Positions 8,750 to 17,578 of a DNA stretch of 64,000 nt are shown here, in pieces (positions within the stretch are counted from its first letter, which is position 1; every line of letters begins with the position of its first letter). The position numbers and the translations under genes were made by a program. The notes beneath the pieces are model-generated. The model was not told where the DNA came from, ran no database searches, and saw only the letters and a list, made by a program, of their open reading frames with translations. This stretch comes from Acidobacteriota bacterium. Its GTDB lineage: Bacteria > Acidobacteriota > Terriglobia > UBA7540. The stretch covers positions 31,748 through 95,747 of the forward strand of contig JAMCXS010000030.1 of the NCBI GenBank assembly GCA_023474345.1. The letters run 5' to 3'.

Positions 8750-9283
8750 GTGGCGAGCGATTTCGTAGCTATCGCTTGTGTTCTGCGCCCGCAGGGGCGG
8801 CGCGGTGAAGTGTTAGCTGCAATCCTTAGTGATTTTCCCTCGCGCTTTGAAAAGCTTCGCCGAGCGTTCGTGGACCAACCTGCTTGTCCACCTGTGGCCG
8901 TCGCCATAGAACATGCATGGCTGCATAAGGGCAAGGTGGTGTTAAAGTTTTCCGGAGTGGATTCTATTGACGATGCCGAAAGTTTGAAAGGATGCTACAT
9001 ATTTGTTCCGCAGGAGGAAAAGATCGCGCTCTCCGCGGGGCAGTTTTATTTATGCGAGCTGGAAGGTTGCCGGGTGGTGGTTCTGGAAGAGGGAAGAGAG
9101 AGAACGTTGGGTACTGTGACGGATATCGAAAAGACTGGCGGAGTCGATCTGCTCCATGTATCCGATGCGCGTCGGGAGATCCTAATTCCGCTGGCTCAGG
9201 AGATTTGCAAGCGGATTGATCCCACCGCTAGATTGATTGTAGTTGATCCGCCGCCGGACCTGCTTGACCTGAATCTGAAGTGA
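8750..9283 (+). CDS. rimM: Ribosome maturation factor RimM
   Basis: Assists maturation of the 30S head by binding S19. The N-terminal beta-barrel begins FVAIACVLRPQGRRGEV and the PRC-barrel half contains the FYLCELEGC and LIPLAQEI segments with the usual ending. Start GTG at 8750 has only a weak ribosome-binding site, but no better in-frame start precedes the conserved region. The length of 177 residues is normal. It is followed by trmD. Confidence 0.95.
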   Translation: MASDFVAIACVLRPQGRRGEVLAAILSDFPSRFEKLRRAFVDQPACPPVAVAIEHAWLHKGKVVLKFSGVDSIDDAESLKGCYIFVPQEEKIALSAGQFYLCELEGCRVVVLEEGRERTLGTVTDIEKTGGVDLLHVSDARREILIPLAQEICKRIDPTARLIVVDPPPDLLDLNLK

Positions 9284-9337
9284 CGTGATTTAATAGCATA
9301 GGTTGTGGTGGTGGATCTGAAGGAAGCTCCGAAGGCA

Positions 9338-10129
9338 ATGCAACTCGATGTTGTTTCAATTTTCCCGGACTTCTTCCGGGGTATTCTAGACTGCGGGTTA
9401 ATAAAGCGCGCCCAGTCCGGCGGGCAACTGCGCATTTTGCTACACGACCTTCGTGATTATACTGAAGACCGGCACCGAACTGTTGATGACCGTCCTTTCG
9501 GCGGCGGGCCCGGCATGGTTTTTAAGCCTCTGCCTGTCTTTCGGGCCGTGGAAGCAATAAAGTCGGGTGAGCCGGAAGCGGCGATTCCTGTGATCCTGCT
9601 CTCGCCGCAAGGTCGGCTGTTGCGTCAACCGGTCGTGGAGGAACTTTCGCGGCACCGGCGGCTGATCCTGATCTGCGGACGTTACGAGGGGGTGGACGAG
9701 CGCGTCGCAGAGTATCTGGCAACCGACGAGCTATCCATCGGAGACTATATTCTAAGTGGTGGAGAACTGGCTGCGGCGGTGGTGATGGAATCCGTTGCGC
9801 GCCTGCTGCCGGGCGTGCTTGGCAATGAGGAGTCAGTGGCGCAGGATTCCTTCGGGCTGCACAGAGTTCCCGGTGAGCCAGCCGCACAGGGGCTGTTTGA
9901 TTGCCCTCATTACACCCGGCCGGCTGACTTCCGCGGGATGAGGGTACCGGAGGTTTTGCTTTCTGGAGATCACGAGGAGATTCGGCGGTGGCGCCACCGA
10001 CGCGCGCTCGAAAAGACCTGGCGAAAAAGGCCGGACTTGCTAAACGACGTTGACTTCAGCGAAGAGGACCAGCGGTTGCTGGAGGAACTTAAACAGGCTT
10101 CCTCGCCGATTCTCTCCCAAGGGGGCTGA
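9338..10129 (+). CDS. trmD: tRNA (guanine37-N1)-methyltransferase TrmD
   Basis: S-adenosylmethionine-dependent enzyme methylating G37 next to the anticodon, preventing +1 frameshifting. Trefoil-knot SPOUT motifs are visible: GGGPGMVFKP, LICGRYEGVDERV and SIGDYILSGGE. The ATG at 9338 gives MQLDVVSIFPDFF, the family start; an in-frame GTG at 9305 is possible but less likely. It sits in the standard rimM-trmD-rplS order. Confidence 0.97.
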   Translation: MQLDVVSIFPDFFRGILDCGLIKRAQSGGQLRILLHDLRDYTEDRHRTVDDRPFGGGPGMVFKPLPVFRAVEAIKSGEPEAAIPVILLSPQGRLLRQPVVEELSRHRRLILICGRYEGVDERVAEYLATDELSIGDYILSGGELAAAVVMESVARLLPGVLGNEESVAQDSFGLHRVPGEPAAQGLFDCPHYTRPADFRGMRVPEVLLSGDHEEIRRWRHRRALEKTWRKRPDLLNDVDFSEEDQRLLEELKQASSPILSQGG

Positions 10130-10206
10130 TGCTCGGGTCCGGCACCGACGCAGCGTCCGTACCGCAATAGGTCGGATTAAATTTTTCAGGATGGAGTGTT
10201 ACGACC

Positions 10207-10563
10207 ATGAACATTTTAGAAAAAGTCGAAGAGCAGCAAATGAAGAAGGACGTCCCGCATTTCCATGCGGGCGATACGGTGCGGGTGCACGTTAAAATCA
10301 AAGAAGGGGACAAAGAGCGGATTCAGGTCTTTGAAGGAACGGTTATCGGGCAGCACCGCGCTCAGAACCACTCTACCTTCACTGTTCGGAAAATGTCCTT
10401 CGGTCACGGAGTCGAAAGGATCTTTCCTTTGCACTCTCCCGTCATTGACAAAATCGAGAGAGTTCGTGTTGGCGAGGTGCGGCGTGCTAAGCTCAACTAC
10501 TTGCGCGGTCGCCGAGGGAAAGCCGCTCGCATCCGCGAAGCGGGGAGTGAGCGCGAGGCCTGA
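10207..10563 (+). CDS. rplS: 50S ribosomal protein L19
   Basis: Large-subunit protein at the 30S-50S interface. The 118-residue sequence shows [27 protein letters not shown], the [14 protein letters not shown] segment and the C-terminal [18 protein letters not shown] at 10207. The gap of 77 bp after trmD has no hairpin, so transcription probably continues from the block upstream. Confidence 0.97.
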   Translation: MNILEKVEEQQMKKDVPHFHAGDTVRVHVKIKEGDKERIQVFEGTVIGQHRAQNHSTFTVRKMSFGHGVERIFPLHSPVIDKIERVRVGEVRRAKLNYLRGRRGKAARIREAGSEREA

Positions 10564-10653
10564 CCAGAGGTGCAACTTGCTGCCAAACACCAGGTTGCGA
10601 AGAAATCCGAATTGTCCACTTGAGGTTTGACGAAAAACTCTGAGAGCTATTTG

Positions 10654-11331
10654 ATGCCCCGTTTGCGTGAACCCAAAGATCTTCAGTGCTCCTGGCGGCT
10701 GGAAGAACGCGTGCTGGGCCGAGGTCTTAGGTCCGTTGCGGGTACCGATGAGGCTGGGCGCGGCTGCTTGTTAGGTCCGTTATACGTCGCGGCGGTCATT
10801 CTCGATCAAACGCGGCGCATTCCCGGTATCGATGATTCCAAGAAGCTCTCCGCTCAACAACGGTCGAACCTTGCCATGGAGATTCGCGAGAAGGCTCTGG
10901 CTTATAAAGTGGTCGCAGTCCCAGCATCGCAAGTTGACGCGTTGAACATTTACGAGGCCACACGCCGTGCAATGATCCAATCCCTGCTGGCCCTTGACCC
11001 GCATCCGGAATTCGTCTTGACCGACGCGATGCGCCTTCAAAGCCCTGGGCGCAAGCCGGGCTTTACGATTCCTTATTGGGCCATTATCCACGGCGACGCG
11101 CGCTCGGTGTCCATCGCGGCTGCGTCCATCCTTGCCAAAGTCGATCGCGATGCCCATCTCGATCAGCTCGACCGCCAATATCCCCAATATTGCCTGGCGC
11201 GAAACAAGGGTTATGGGACACGCGCACACCTTGAAGCCCTGGCGCGCTACGGACCCTGCCCGGAACATCGACGAACTTACCAGCCGGTAAAGGATTTGCT
11301 GGTTCCCCGTTTGCCCTTTGCTTCGGCATGA
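10654..11331 (+). CDS. rnhB: Ribonuclease HII
   Basis: Removes ribonucleotides misincorporated in DNA and RNA primers. Catalytic acidic residues appear in AGTDEAGRG, in VLTDAM and in AKVDRD, together with the DDSKKLS segment. The ATG at 10654 is chosen; an in-frame TTG at 10627 would add nine residues. The stop overlaps an ATG of the pyrC frame. The usual lepB is not present between rplS and rnhB. Confidence 0.95.
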   Translation: MPRLREPKDLQCSWRLEERVLGRGLRSVAGTDEAGRGCLLGPLYVAAVILDQTRRIPGIDDSKKLSAQQRSNLAMEIREKALAYKVVAVPASQVDALNIYEATRRAMIQSLLALDPHPEFVLTDAMRLQSPGRKPGFTIPYWAIIHGDARSVSIAAASILAKVDRDAHLDQLDRQYPQYCLARNKGYGTRAHLEALARYGPCPEHRRTYQPVKDLLVPRLPFASA

Positions 11332-11405
11332 TCCGTCGCGGAATTCGGAGGTCACGCCGGCCAAGTGATATACTCATCCCATCGGTTTTGACTGAGGTGG
11401 ATTCG

Positions 11406-12686
11406 GTGCCTTCACTGCTCATCAAAGGCGGGCGTCTTCTCTCACCGGAGGATGCCTTGGATGGCGAACTGGATCTATTGGCTGATGGCGGCAAGGTCCA
11501 GGCGATCGCCCCGCGCATCCGGGCTTCGGCCGATCAAGTCATTGAAGCCGGGGGACAGTTTATTTCCCCGGGTTTCATTGATACGCATGTTCACTTGCGG
11601 GAGCCCGGAGGCGAGATCTCGGAAACCCTGGAGACCGGCCTTCTTGCGGCAGTAGCGGGCGGATTCACGAGCGTCTGCCCCATGCCGAACACCCGGCCCG
11701 TCAACGACAATCCCGCACTTACACGCCATCTGATCGAACGAGCGAGATCCCTGGGGCTGGCACGTGTTTTCCCCATAGCGGCTGTTACCCTGGGGAGCGA
11801 AGGGAAATCTCTCGCGGATTTCAAAGCCCTTGTTGCGGCCGGCGCAATCGGCTTTTCAGATGACGGGAAACCGGTGAGAACAGCGTCATTGATGAAGGAA
11901 GCTCTGGAGAGGACGAAGGAGCTTGACGTTTCTATCATCGATCACTGCGAGGTGCCGGAGTTGAGCGCGGGAGGTGTGATCAACGAGGGCAAGTTCTCCG
12001 CGCGACTGGGCTTGAAGGGAATTCCGAATATTGCGGAAGACCGCTGCGTTGAGCGGGATCTTGAAATGGCAGAGGTCACAGGAGGCCATTTGCACGTCGC
12101 TCATCTTACAACTGCCGGCGCTGTCGCGCTAGTTCGGGATGCCAAGCGGCGCGGAGTCCACACAACCTGTGAGGTCACGCCGCATCACTTTACACTGACC
12201 GATGCGGCGGTGGCTCAATACGGCGCGAACGCAAAAATGAATCCTCCCTTGCGCAGCGCCGACGATCTTGAAGCCGTCCTAGCTGCTATTCAGGACGGCA
12301 CGGTGGATGTGATTGTTACCGATCATGCGCCGCACGCACCTGAGCTGAAGGCGAAGCCTATGGCCCAAGCGCCCTTTGGGGTGACAGGCCTAGAGACTTC
12401 CTTTGCTCTGGCTATGAAGCAACTGGTCCATTCCAAAAGGATTTCACTTGCGCAGTTGATTCTCCTCTTCAGTTCCAACCCCGCGCGGCTCATTCACCAG
12501 CCGCTCGGGCGGATCAAGGTAGGTGGCACGGCTGACTTGACTCTGTTCGACCCGGATCTGGAGTGGACTTACCTGGCGAAGGAGGGCTTCTCCAAAAGCC
12601 GCAATTCCCCTTTTGACGGCTGGGAATTTCGAGGGGCTGTAACCTCTACCATCGTCGCCGGCCGGATCGTTTACAAGCGTAAGTAA
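11406..12686 (+). CDS. pyrC: Dihydroorotase (type I)
   Basis: Third step of de novo pyrimidine synthesis, reversible cyclisation of carbamoyl aspartate. Zinc ligands are visible in DTHVHLREPG, DHCE, HVAHLTT and DHAPH. At the position where many amidohydrolases carry a carboxylated lysine the sequence reads GFSDDGKP, as in type I enzymes that use aspartate. GTG at 11406 has GAGGTG upstream and starts the conserved first strand; an ATG at 11328, overlapping the rnhB stop, is the alternative. No pyrB is adjacent. Confidence 0.93.
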   Translation: MPSLLIKGGRLLSPEDALDGELDLLADGGKVQAIAPRIRASADQVIEAGGQFISPGFIDTHVHLREPGGEISETLETGLLAAVAGGFTSVCPMPNTRPVNDNPALTRHLIERARSLGLARVFPIAAVTLGSEGKSLADFKALVAAGAIGFSDDGKPVRTASLMKEALERTKELDVSIIDHCEVPELSAGGVINEGKFSARLGLKGIPNIAEDRCVERDLEMAEVTGGHLHVAHLTTAGAVALVRDAKRRGVHTTCEVTPHHFTLTDAAVAQYGANAKMNPPLRSADDLEAVLAAIQDGTVDVIVTDHAPHAPELKAKPMAQAPFGVTGLETSFALAMKQLVHSKRISLAQLILLFSSNPARLIHQPLGRIKVGGTADLTLFDPDLEWTYLAKEGFSKSRNSPFDGWEFRGAVTSTIVAGRIVYKRK

Positions 12687-12934
12687 ATGCGTTCCTGGAC
12701 ATCCGTGCCGGGCGGACCATCAATTCCTTTACCCTTGGCAATAACTGTCAGACTGAATCCCCGCAGTTGTAAATGGGGCAAAAGCTATTCCCAGAACAGT
12801 TTGCACGATCCGTCAGGAATTTATCCTGATGGTCTCCGTCGAATCCATGCCAGGATTTGTGAAACGAGACATCGACGGCATGCCTTCGCCCCAGGGGTGT
12901 ATCGCAAATGTGAACCGCTTCATTGGATAGGTTC

Positions 12935-14230
12935 TTAGCGCGTGCTTGCTTCTGAAGCAGGCGAGGGAGTAAGTACGACGTCGTCCAGCCAAACTCTGCC
13001 GGCGACTTGGTTGTCCAGCTTTTCACTCGGCAAGCGTGCCAGCGTCACGATAATCAGGTTCGTTTTGGGTCCTGTCTTGAAGTCCAAGGTCAGAGGATTC
13101 CACCCTTCGCTGGTTCCTGTCATGTCCGGGGAAAACTTGTCGAGCGCGGCAGGATTATAGGCATCGCGGACTTCTAAGCGCGGTCCGCTATCGGTGGTGA
13201 TTCCCTCGGTTTTCATGAAGGCCTGGAGGTGGTATGCGTGGTTCGGAGATACCTTAACAAACTGATAGATTTGTCGATAGTCGAGGTTTTGCTTTCCGGA
13301 GAACGTCACCGCTAAAGAATGACCTGGTGAATGGAAAGTGGAAGTATCCAAACCAGCGTAAACGCCTTCGACAGGAATAATTCTCCAATCAAAGCCCATC
13401 ATCAAAAGGTTATCTTCGAAATCACCATTTGTTATGAGATTTGGCATGTCTCCGTTGGCGGGATTGCGGATCAATCCCCGAGCTTCAAGGTCAGACCAAA
13501 CTTGATAGGCCTGAGCAGGATGCTGAGCCCTCAGCAGGGTATCAATGTATGCTCCTGCTTGCTGCGGGTCAAACCTTTGGGGACTGCTTGCTATCCGCTT
13601 CCAAACCGCATTGGCATCGGGGAATTTTTGGAGTGACGCGAGGTAATTAAGGTAACTGAATTCTGCAGGCAGGTTGTGAGGAATAAGCTCTTGCAAAATC
13701 TGGCTGGCGTCGCCAGAGGCTTTCCAAGCGACGTTGAAGACAGTCTGGTCATATTGGCGTGATCCCGCAAGAACCACCTTCAAATGACGAAAAGCTTCCT
13801 GGGTGTTTCCGTGGAGCAGAAAATAGTTCCCTATGGTCCATTGGTAAATGGGGAGATGGGGCGCTAGGGCGGAGGCGTGGCGCAGATAGCTTTCAGCCCT
13901 AGAGGTCTGTCCCTCAAACTCCAGAGCGGCAGCCAAGTTAAGCCAGGCTTGCGGATCATACGGATCCAGCTCGGCCGCCGTACGAAATTGTTCTATCGCC
14001 TGCTGTGCTCTTGCGTTCGTGACGCTGTACTGGTATAAGCGGCCTAACTGAATGTGGTAATTGGCGTTGCCAGAATCAAGTTCCGTCGCCAACTGGAGGT
14101 TATGGACGGTTATCGTATAGGACAGGTGATTAGCAATGTAGGTCCTGGCGATCCACACCGTAGCCACCAAGAAGGCTACCATCAGGGGAATTATCAGCGA
14201 TAGCTGAGCAAATCGACTCCTTAGAGTCAT
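12935..14230 (-). CDS. TPR protein with C-terminal carbohydrate-binding-like beta domain
   Basis: One N-terminal membrane segment (about residues 9-30) anchors a periplasmic or exocytoplasmic protein. Residues about 40-160 form tetratricopeptide repeats (recognisable at NANYHIQLGRLYQY, DPYDPQAWLNLAAALEFEG and LPIYQWTIGNYFLLHGN). From about 265 the sequence NLITNGDFEDNL starts a jelly-roll domain like CBM4/9, ending with VWLDDVVLTPS. Such proteins often accompany O-antigen ligase or exopolysaccharide genes, but none lies here. Function unknown; a scaffold in cell-surface polysaccharide work is a guess. Confidence 0.78.
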   Translation of the reverse strand: MTLRSRFAQLSLIIPLMVAFLVATVWIARTYIANHLSYTITVHNLQLATELDSGNANYHIQLGRLYQYSVTNARAQQAIEQFRTAAELDPYDPQAWLNLAAALEFEGQTSRAESYLRHASALAPHLPIYQWTIGNYFLLHGNTQEAFRHLKVVLAGSRQYDQTVFNVAWKASGDASQILQELIPHNLPAEFSYLNYLASLQKFPDANAVWKRIASSPQRFDPQQAGAYIDTLLRAQHPAQAYQVWSDLEARGLIRNPANGDMPNLITNGDFEDNLLMMGFDWRIIPVEGVYAGLDTSTFHSPGHSLAVTFSGKQNLDYRQIYQFVKVSPNHAYHLQAFMKTEGITTDSGPRLEVRDAYNPAALDKFSPDMTGTSEGWNPLTLDFKTGPKTNLIIVTLARLPSEKLDNQVAGRVWLDDVVLTPSPASEASTR

Positions 14231-14559
14231 CTGTATCCTGCCTTGTTATCCTCAACTTGAGGTTCTCGCCAACAGAACCGGCCTTCCAAACCCACTGCAT
14301 GACCTTGCCTTGGCGAACAGCCTCAGGTCTTGAACCCGGTGCCGCAAAGTATAACAGATTATGCGCAGAAATTTACCACGATGGGAACCCGCATGTTAAA
14401 GAATGACTTCCGATATAGCTCACTTCTTGCGACGGCATTATTGTGGTAGGATGGATACCTGCTCCAGAAAAGTCCTCTGCGGTGCCGTCGGGTGGGTGAG
14501 CCCAACGGTTCCAGGACGTGGTCCCCGGGGCTTGCATCAAACTTGTTCATAACGACTTC
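14231..14559. other. Divergent intergenic region, no gene seen
   Basis: Separates the TPR gene (minus) from the deacetylase gene (plus) and must hold both promoters. I see no RNA gene or strong hairpin. An in-frame ATG at 14518 could extend the deacetylase by 14 residues but would precede a less likely N-terminus. Confidence 0.4.
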
Positions 14560-15267
14560 ATGATGGTTTTAGCTGTCGGACTTCTGGTAATTGCGGGGTG
14601 CGGAGCAGTGATGGCTTACGCCTGCGTGGCCCCCACGGCGAGGATTTTCCGGCCGGTGCTGGTTCGTGGACCCGCTCAAAGCCGCGACGTTGTCCTGACT
14701 TTTGATGACGGTCCCACCTCGCCTTTTACTGAGCAAATCCTTGATATCCTTGCGGAGCACAAAGTTCCAGCAACTTTCTTTATGTGTGGGAAAAATGTTG
14801 AACGCCACCCGGAAATCGCCCGGCGTGTCGTCCGTGAAGGGCATACGATTGGTAACCACACGTATTCGCATCCGTTCCTTTACCTGCGTACGCCGCAATT
14901 CATGGCCAACGAAATCGACCGCACGCAGGAAACGATCGAGAGAGTTACGGGGGTGCGGCCAAACTTGTTTCGACCTCCTTATGGCGCCCGGTGGTTCAGC
15001 TTGATGCCAATTCTCAAGGCTAGGGGGCTGAAAATGGTGATGTGGTCGGCGGCTGGATATGACTGGATGTATCATACCCAGGCGATCATCAAAGCTACTA
15101 CACGTGGAATGCGGTCTGGCTCAGTGATTCTGCTCCATGACGGCCATGAACGCCAGCCACCAGAAAAGGTTGACCGGTCAAATACCGTCGAGGCATTGCC
15201 TGCCATAATAAGTGCGGCGACGAAAGCCGGCCTTAAATTTGTGCCTATCGAGAAATTTACGTTTTAG
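14560..15267 (+). CDS. Polysaccharide deacetylase, NodB homology domain
   Basis: Predicted membrane-anchored metal-dependent N- or O-deacetylase of glycans. The N-terminal hydrophobic stretch (about residues 2-22) acts as a signal anchor. The NodB motifs are clear: catalytic base in TFDDGP (Asp49/Asp50), metal-binding His100 and His104 in GNHTYSH, and RPPYGARW. A late ILLHDGH motif supplies the catalytic histidine. The ATG at 14560 is taken because it starts directly at the signal anchor. It precedes the ACP-ketosynthase cluster by about 280 bp and may belong to the same pathway, which is inference. Confidence 0.9.
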   Translation: MMVLAVGLLVIAGCGAVMAYACVAPTARIFRPVLVRGPAQSRDVVLTFDDGPTSPFTEQILDILAEHKVPATFFMCGKNVERHPEIARRVVREGHTIGNHTYSHPFLYLRTPQFMANEIDRTQETIERVTGVRPNLFRPPYGARWFSLMPILKARGLKMVMWSAAGYDWMYHTQAIIKATTRGMRSGSVILLHDGHERQPPEKVDRSNTVEALPAIISAATKAGLKFVPIEKFTF

Positions 15268-15544
15268 GCGGTGGTTTGACTTGTTTTTGAGTCCCTCGGC
15301 TGCTGATTTGCTATTTTATGCCAGATGTAACCGACCGTGGAAAATTGTGCCACATTAAATACAGTCACTTGGCGGGGTGTTTCAAATTGACACAGACCAG
15401 CGGAGACCGGTACCTGTTCTATCTTAATGAATAAGTGTATTATGCACAAAATACATCAGATAGCTAAAGACGCGAATTTGGACTCCGACATGCAGAAGGC
15501 CACACCTGTTGGGCGGTTAAAATTTTTCCGTCACGGGTGGGTCA

Positions 15545-15934
15545 GTGGGCTCAAGACGCGTGCTGGTTGTGGATGATGACCAAGAAAGCCGAGACTTGCT
15601 TTCGGAAGTTCTTCGTGCGAACGGATATCCAGTGCAGGCCGTTGAAGGAAGCGAGGCTGCTTGGGATGCTCTTAACCGAGAGAGTAGCCGGGCAATTATC
15701 CTGATTGATTTACGAATGCCGGGGGAAAGCGGACTGGAATTATTGCGCAAACTGCAACAGCAGAATATAAAGTATGATGCAATTCTGATGAGCTCTTTCA
15801 TCAGCGGGGCGGAGCGGAAGCTTGCCCAGGAGCTTGGGGTTGAGGGATTTCTGGAAAAGCCGTTTCGATTATCCGAACTGCTGCGTGTTGTCGGTGAACT
15901 GGCGGCCAGGAATCCCATCGAAATATCGTCGTAA
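15545..15934 (+). CDS. Single-domain response regulator (receiver only)
   Basis: 129 residues comprising just a CheY-like receiver. The acidic pocket is VVDDD (Asp10-12), the phosphoacceptor is Asp55 in LIDLRMPG, the conserved Ser/Thr lies in ILMSSF and the Lys in EKPF, so all key residues are present. No output domain follows. GTG start at 15545 after GGGTCA, a weak ribosome site. The ACP gene starts 50 bp downstream, so it may be co-transcribed with the biosynthetic cluster. No kinase is nearby. Confidence 0.88.
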   Translation: MGSRRVLVVDDDQESRDLLSEVLRANGYPVQAVEGSEAAWDALNRESSRAIILIDLRMPGESGLELLRKLQQQNIKYDAILMSSFISGAERKLAQELGVEGFLEKPFRLSELLRVVGELAARNPIEISS

Positions 15935-15984
15935 AGATCACAAGGGAAGTGGTCCAGTATTAGAACCAGCAAGAAGGAGCAGAT

Positions 15985-16275
15985 ATGGACGCAGGCGAAA
16001 AGGTCATGGAAATTATTGCACGTGAACAGCATCTTGAGCCGAGCAAAGTGACGATGGATTCAACTTTTGCTGAACTGGGAATTGACTCTTTAGATGGAGT
16101 GAACATTCTGTTTGCCCTTGAGGAAGAGTTCAAGATCGACATCCCAGATGCTGTGGCTCAGAACATGAAGAGCGTCCGGCAAGTCGTAGACAGTCTCACA
16201 CGGGTGCTCGAAGGGAAAGATGTTTCCGACTTGACGGCAATGGCCAAAGGCGGGACGCCGGCGGTCAGCAACTAA
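15985..16275 (+). CDS. Acyl carrier protein
   Basis: Carrier of acyl intermediates on a phosphopantetheine arm. The attachment site is Ser35 in GIDSLDGV, in a helical 96-residue protein. AAGGAG lies 5-10 bp before the ATG at 15985. Its C-terminal extension of about 15 residues (DLTAMAKGGTPAVSN) is longer than in housekeeping AcpP. It is followed after 19 bp by a ketosynthase, but not by fabD or fabG, which argues for a dedicated carrier of the local pathway rather than the main fatty acid ACP. Confidence 0.9.
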   Translation: MDAGEKVMEIIAREQHLEPSKVTMDSTFAELGIDSLDGVNILFALEEEFKIDIPDAVAQNMKSVRQVVDSLTRVLEGKDVSDLTAMAKGGTPAVSN

Positions 16276-16294
16276 GGTCCTTCAGGAGTCTACA

Positions 16295-17527
16295 GTGCGC
16301 AGGGTAGTTATAACAGGGATGGGTGTTTTCAGCGCAGCGGGGAAGAACAAGGAGTCTTTTTTTCAGAATCTTACGCGAGGCGAATCAGGGATTCGCCGCA
16401 TCACGCAATTTGATCCCGCCCCCTTGAGCGTTCAAATCGCGGCGGAAATTTCCGACTACAATCCCAATGATTATTTTCCTGCCAAGCGCCAGGACCTGCT
16501 GGATCGCTTTGCGCAATTTGCGTTGATAGCCGCCGGGGAGGCGATGGAGAGCAGCGGGATCACGGTCAAGGAGGAGGATCGGCCGCGTTTCGGGGTTGTT
16601 ATGGGCTCCGGCATGGGTGGGGCGGGAAGTTTTGATGCCGGTTACCACAATCTCTATGCCCGGCAGGCTACACGGTTGCATCCCTTTACGATTCCCAAGA
16701 TCATGCACAATGCTGCTACGTCGCAGGTTTGCATGGAGTACGGAGCGCAAGGGCCTGCGCTGGCAACGGCGACGGCGTGTTCGTCGTCCGGCCATGCCAT
16801 CGGCGAGGCATTCCACCTGATCAAGTTCGGTTTGGCGGACGTTATGCTGGCGGGCGGGGCCGATGCTCCAATCACTTATGGGATGATGCGCTGCTGGGAG
16901 TCGGTGCGCATACTTGCTTTGGGAAATGGGAATCCCCGCACGGCATGCCGTCCTTTTTCCGCGGACCGCGAAGGGTTGGTCATCGGCGAAGGCGCCGGGG
17001 TCCTGTTGCTTGAAGAACTCAGTCATGCAACCAGGCGCGGGGCCAGAATTTATGGGGAGGTTGCCGGCTATGGCATGAGCTCCGACGCCACACATATTAC
17101 GCAGCCGACTGTGGACGGACCGGCGCGCGCCATTCGAATGGCCCTTGAGGAGGCCGGTCATCGCCCTGAAGAAATTGATTACATTAATGCGCACGGGACC
17201 GGGACCCGGTTGAATGACCCGACGGAAACCCAGGTGGTCAAAGCCGTCTTTAAGGACCACGCCCGGAAGGTGGCGATCAGTTCGACAAAATCAATGCATG
17301 GGCACGTGATGGGCGCGACGGGAGCGGTTGAGCTAGTTGCCACTGTCATGGCGCTTGAATGCGGGGTCATCCCGCCCACCGCGAACTACACCCAGCCGGA
17401 TCCCGAGTGTGATCTTGACTACGTTCCCAATCAGGCGCGGGAGAAGCCGATCCAGGTGGCGCTCTCAAACTCTTTTGCCTTCGGGGGGCTTAATGCCGTT
17501 TTGCTGGTTCGGCGTTGGGATGGGTAG
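16295..17527 (+). CDS. Beta-ketoacyl-ACP synthase (FabF-like ketosynthase)
   Basis: Condensing enzyme elongating acyl-ACP with malonyl-ACP. The Cys-His-His triad is complete: Cys162 in TACSSSG, His300 in NAHGTGT and His337 in KSMHGHVMGATG. The KSMHGH version differs from the housekeeping KSMTGH, and the CSSSG after the nucleophile replaces the usual CATG/CSTG, suggesting a specialised clade. Start GTG at 16295 after AGGAG, 19 bp from the ACP stop. It heads the run ketosynthase, glycosyltransferase, PaaK-like enzyme, phosphatase, aminotransferase on one strand. Confidence 0.92.
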   Translation: MRRVVITGMGVFSAAGKNKESFFQNLTRGESGIRRITQFDPAPLSVQIAAEISDYNPNDYFPAKRQDLLDRFAQFALIAAGEAMESSGITVKEEDRPRFGVVMGSGMGGAGSFDAGYHNLYARQATRLHPFTIPKIMHNAATSQVCMEYGAQGPALATATACSSSGHAIGEAFHLIKFGLADVMLAGGADAPITYGMMRCWESVRILALGNGNPRTACRPFSADREGLVIGEGAGVLLLEELSHATRRGARIYGEVAGYGMSSDATHITQPTVDGPARAIRMALEEAGHRPEEIDYINAHGTGTRLNDPTETQVVKAVFKDHARKVAISSTKSMHGHVMGATGAVELVATVMALECGVIPPTANYTQPDPECDLDYVPNQAREKPIQVALSNSFAFGGLNAVLLVRRWDG

Positions 17528-17578
17528 CCACTGTCCCGTGAAGGCCGGGTGCCGGGTAGAATTTGATTCGGAGCGGGC

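Noticed and set aside
12687..12934. Candidate RNA or terminator in the gap after pyrC
   Set aside because: Only a 5-bp stem (CAGGA/TCCTG) without T-tract; no RNA family feature.
15268..15544. Regulatory motifs before the receiver gene
   Set aside because: TTGACA and TATTAT-like strings occur but not at a workable spacing.
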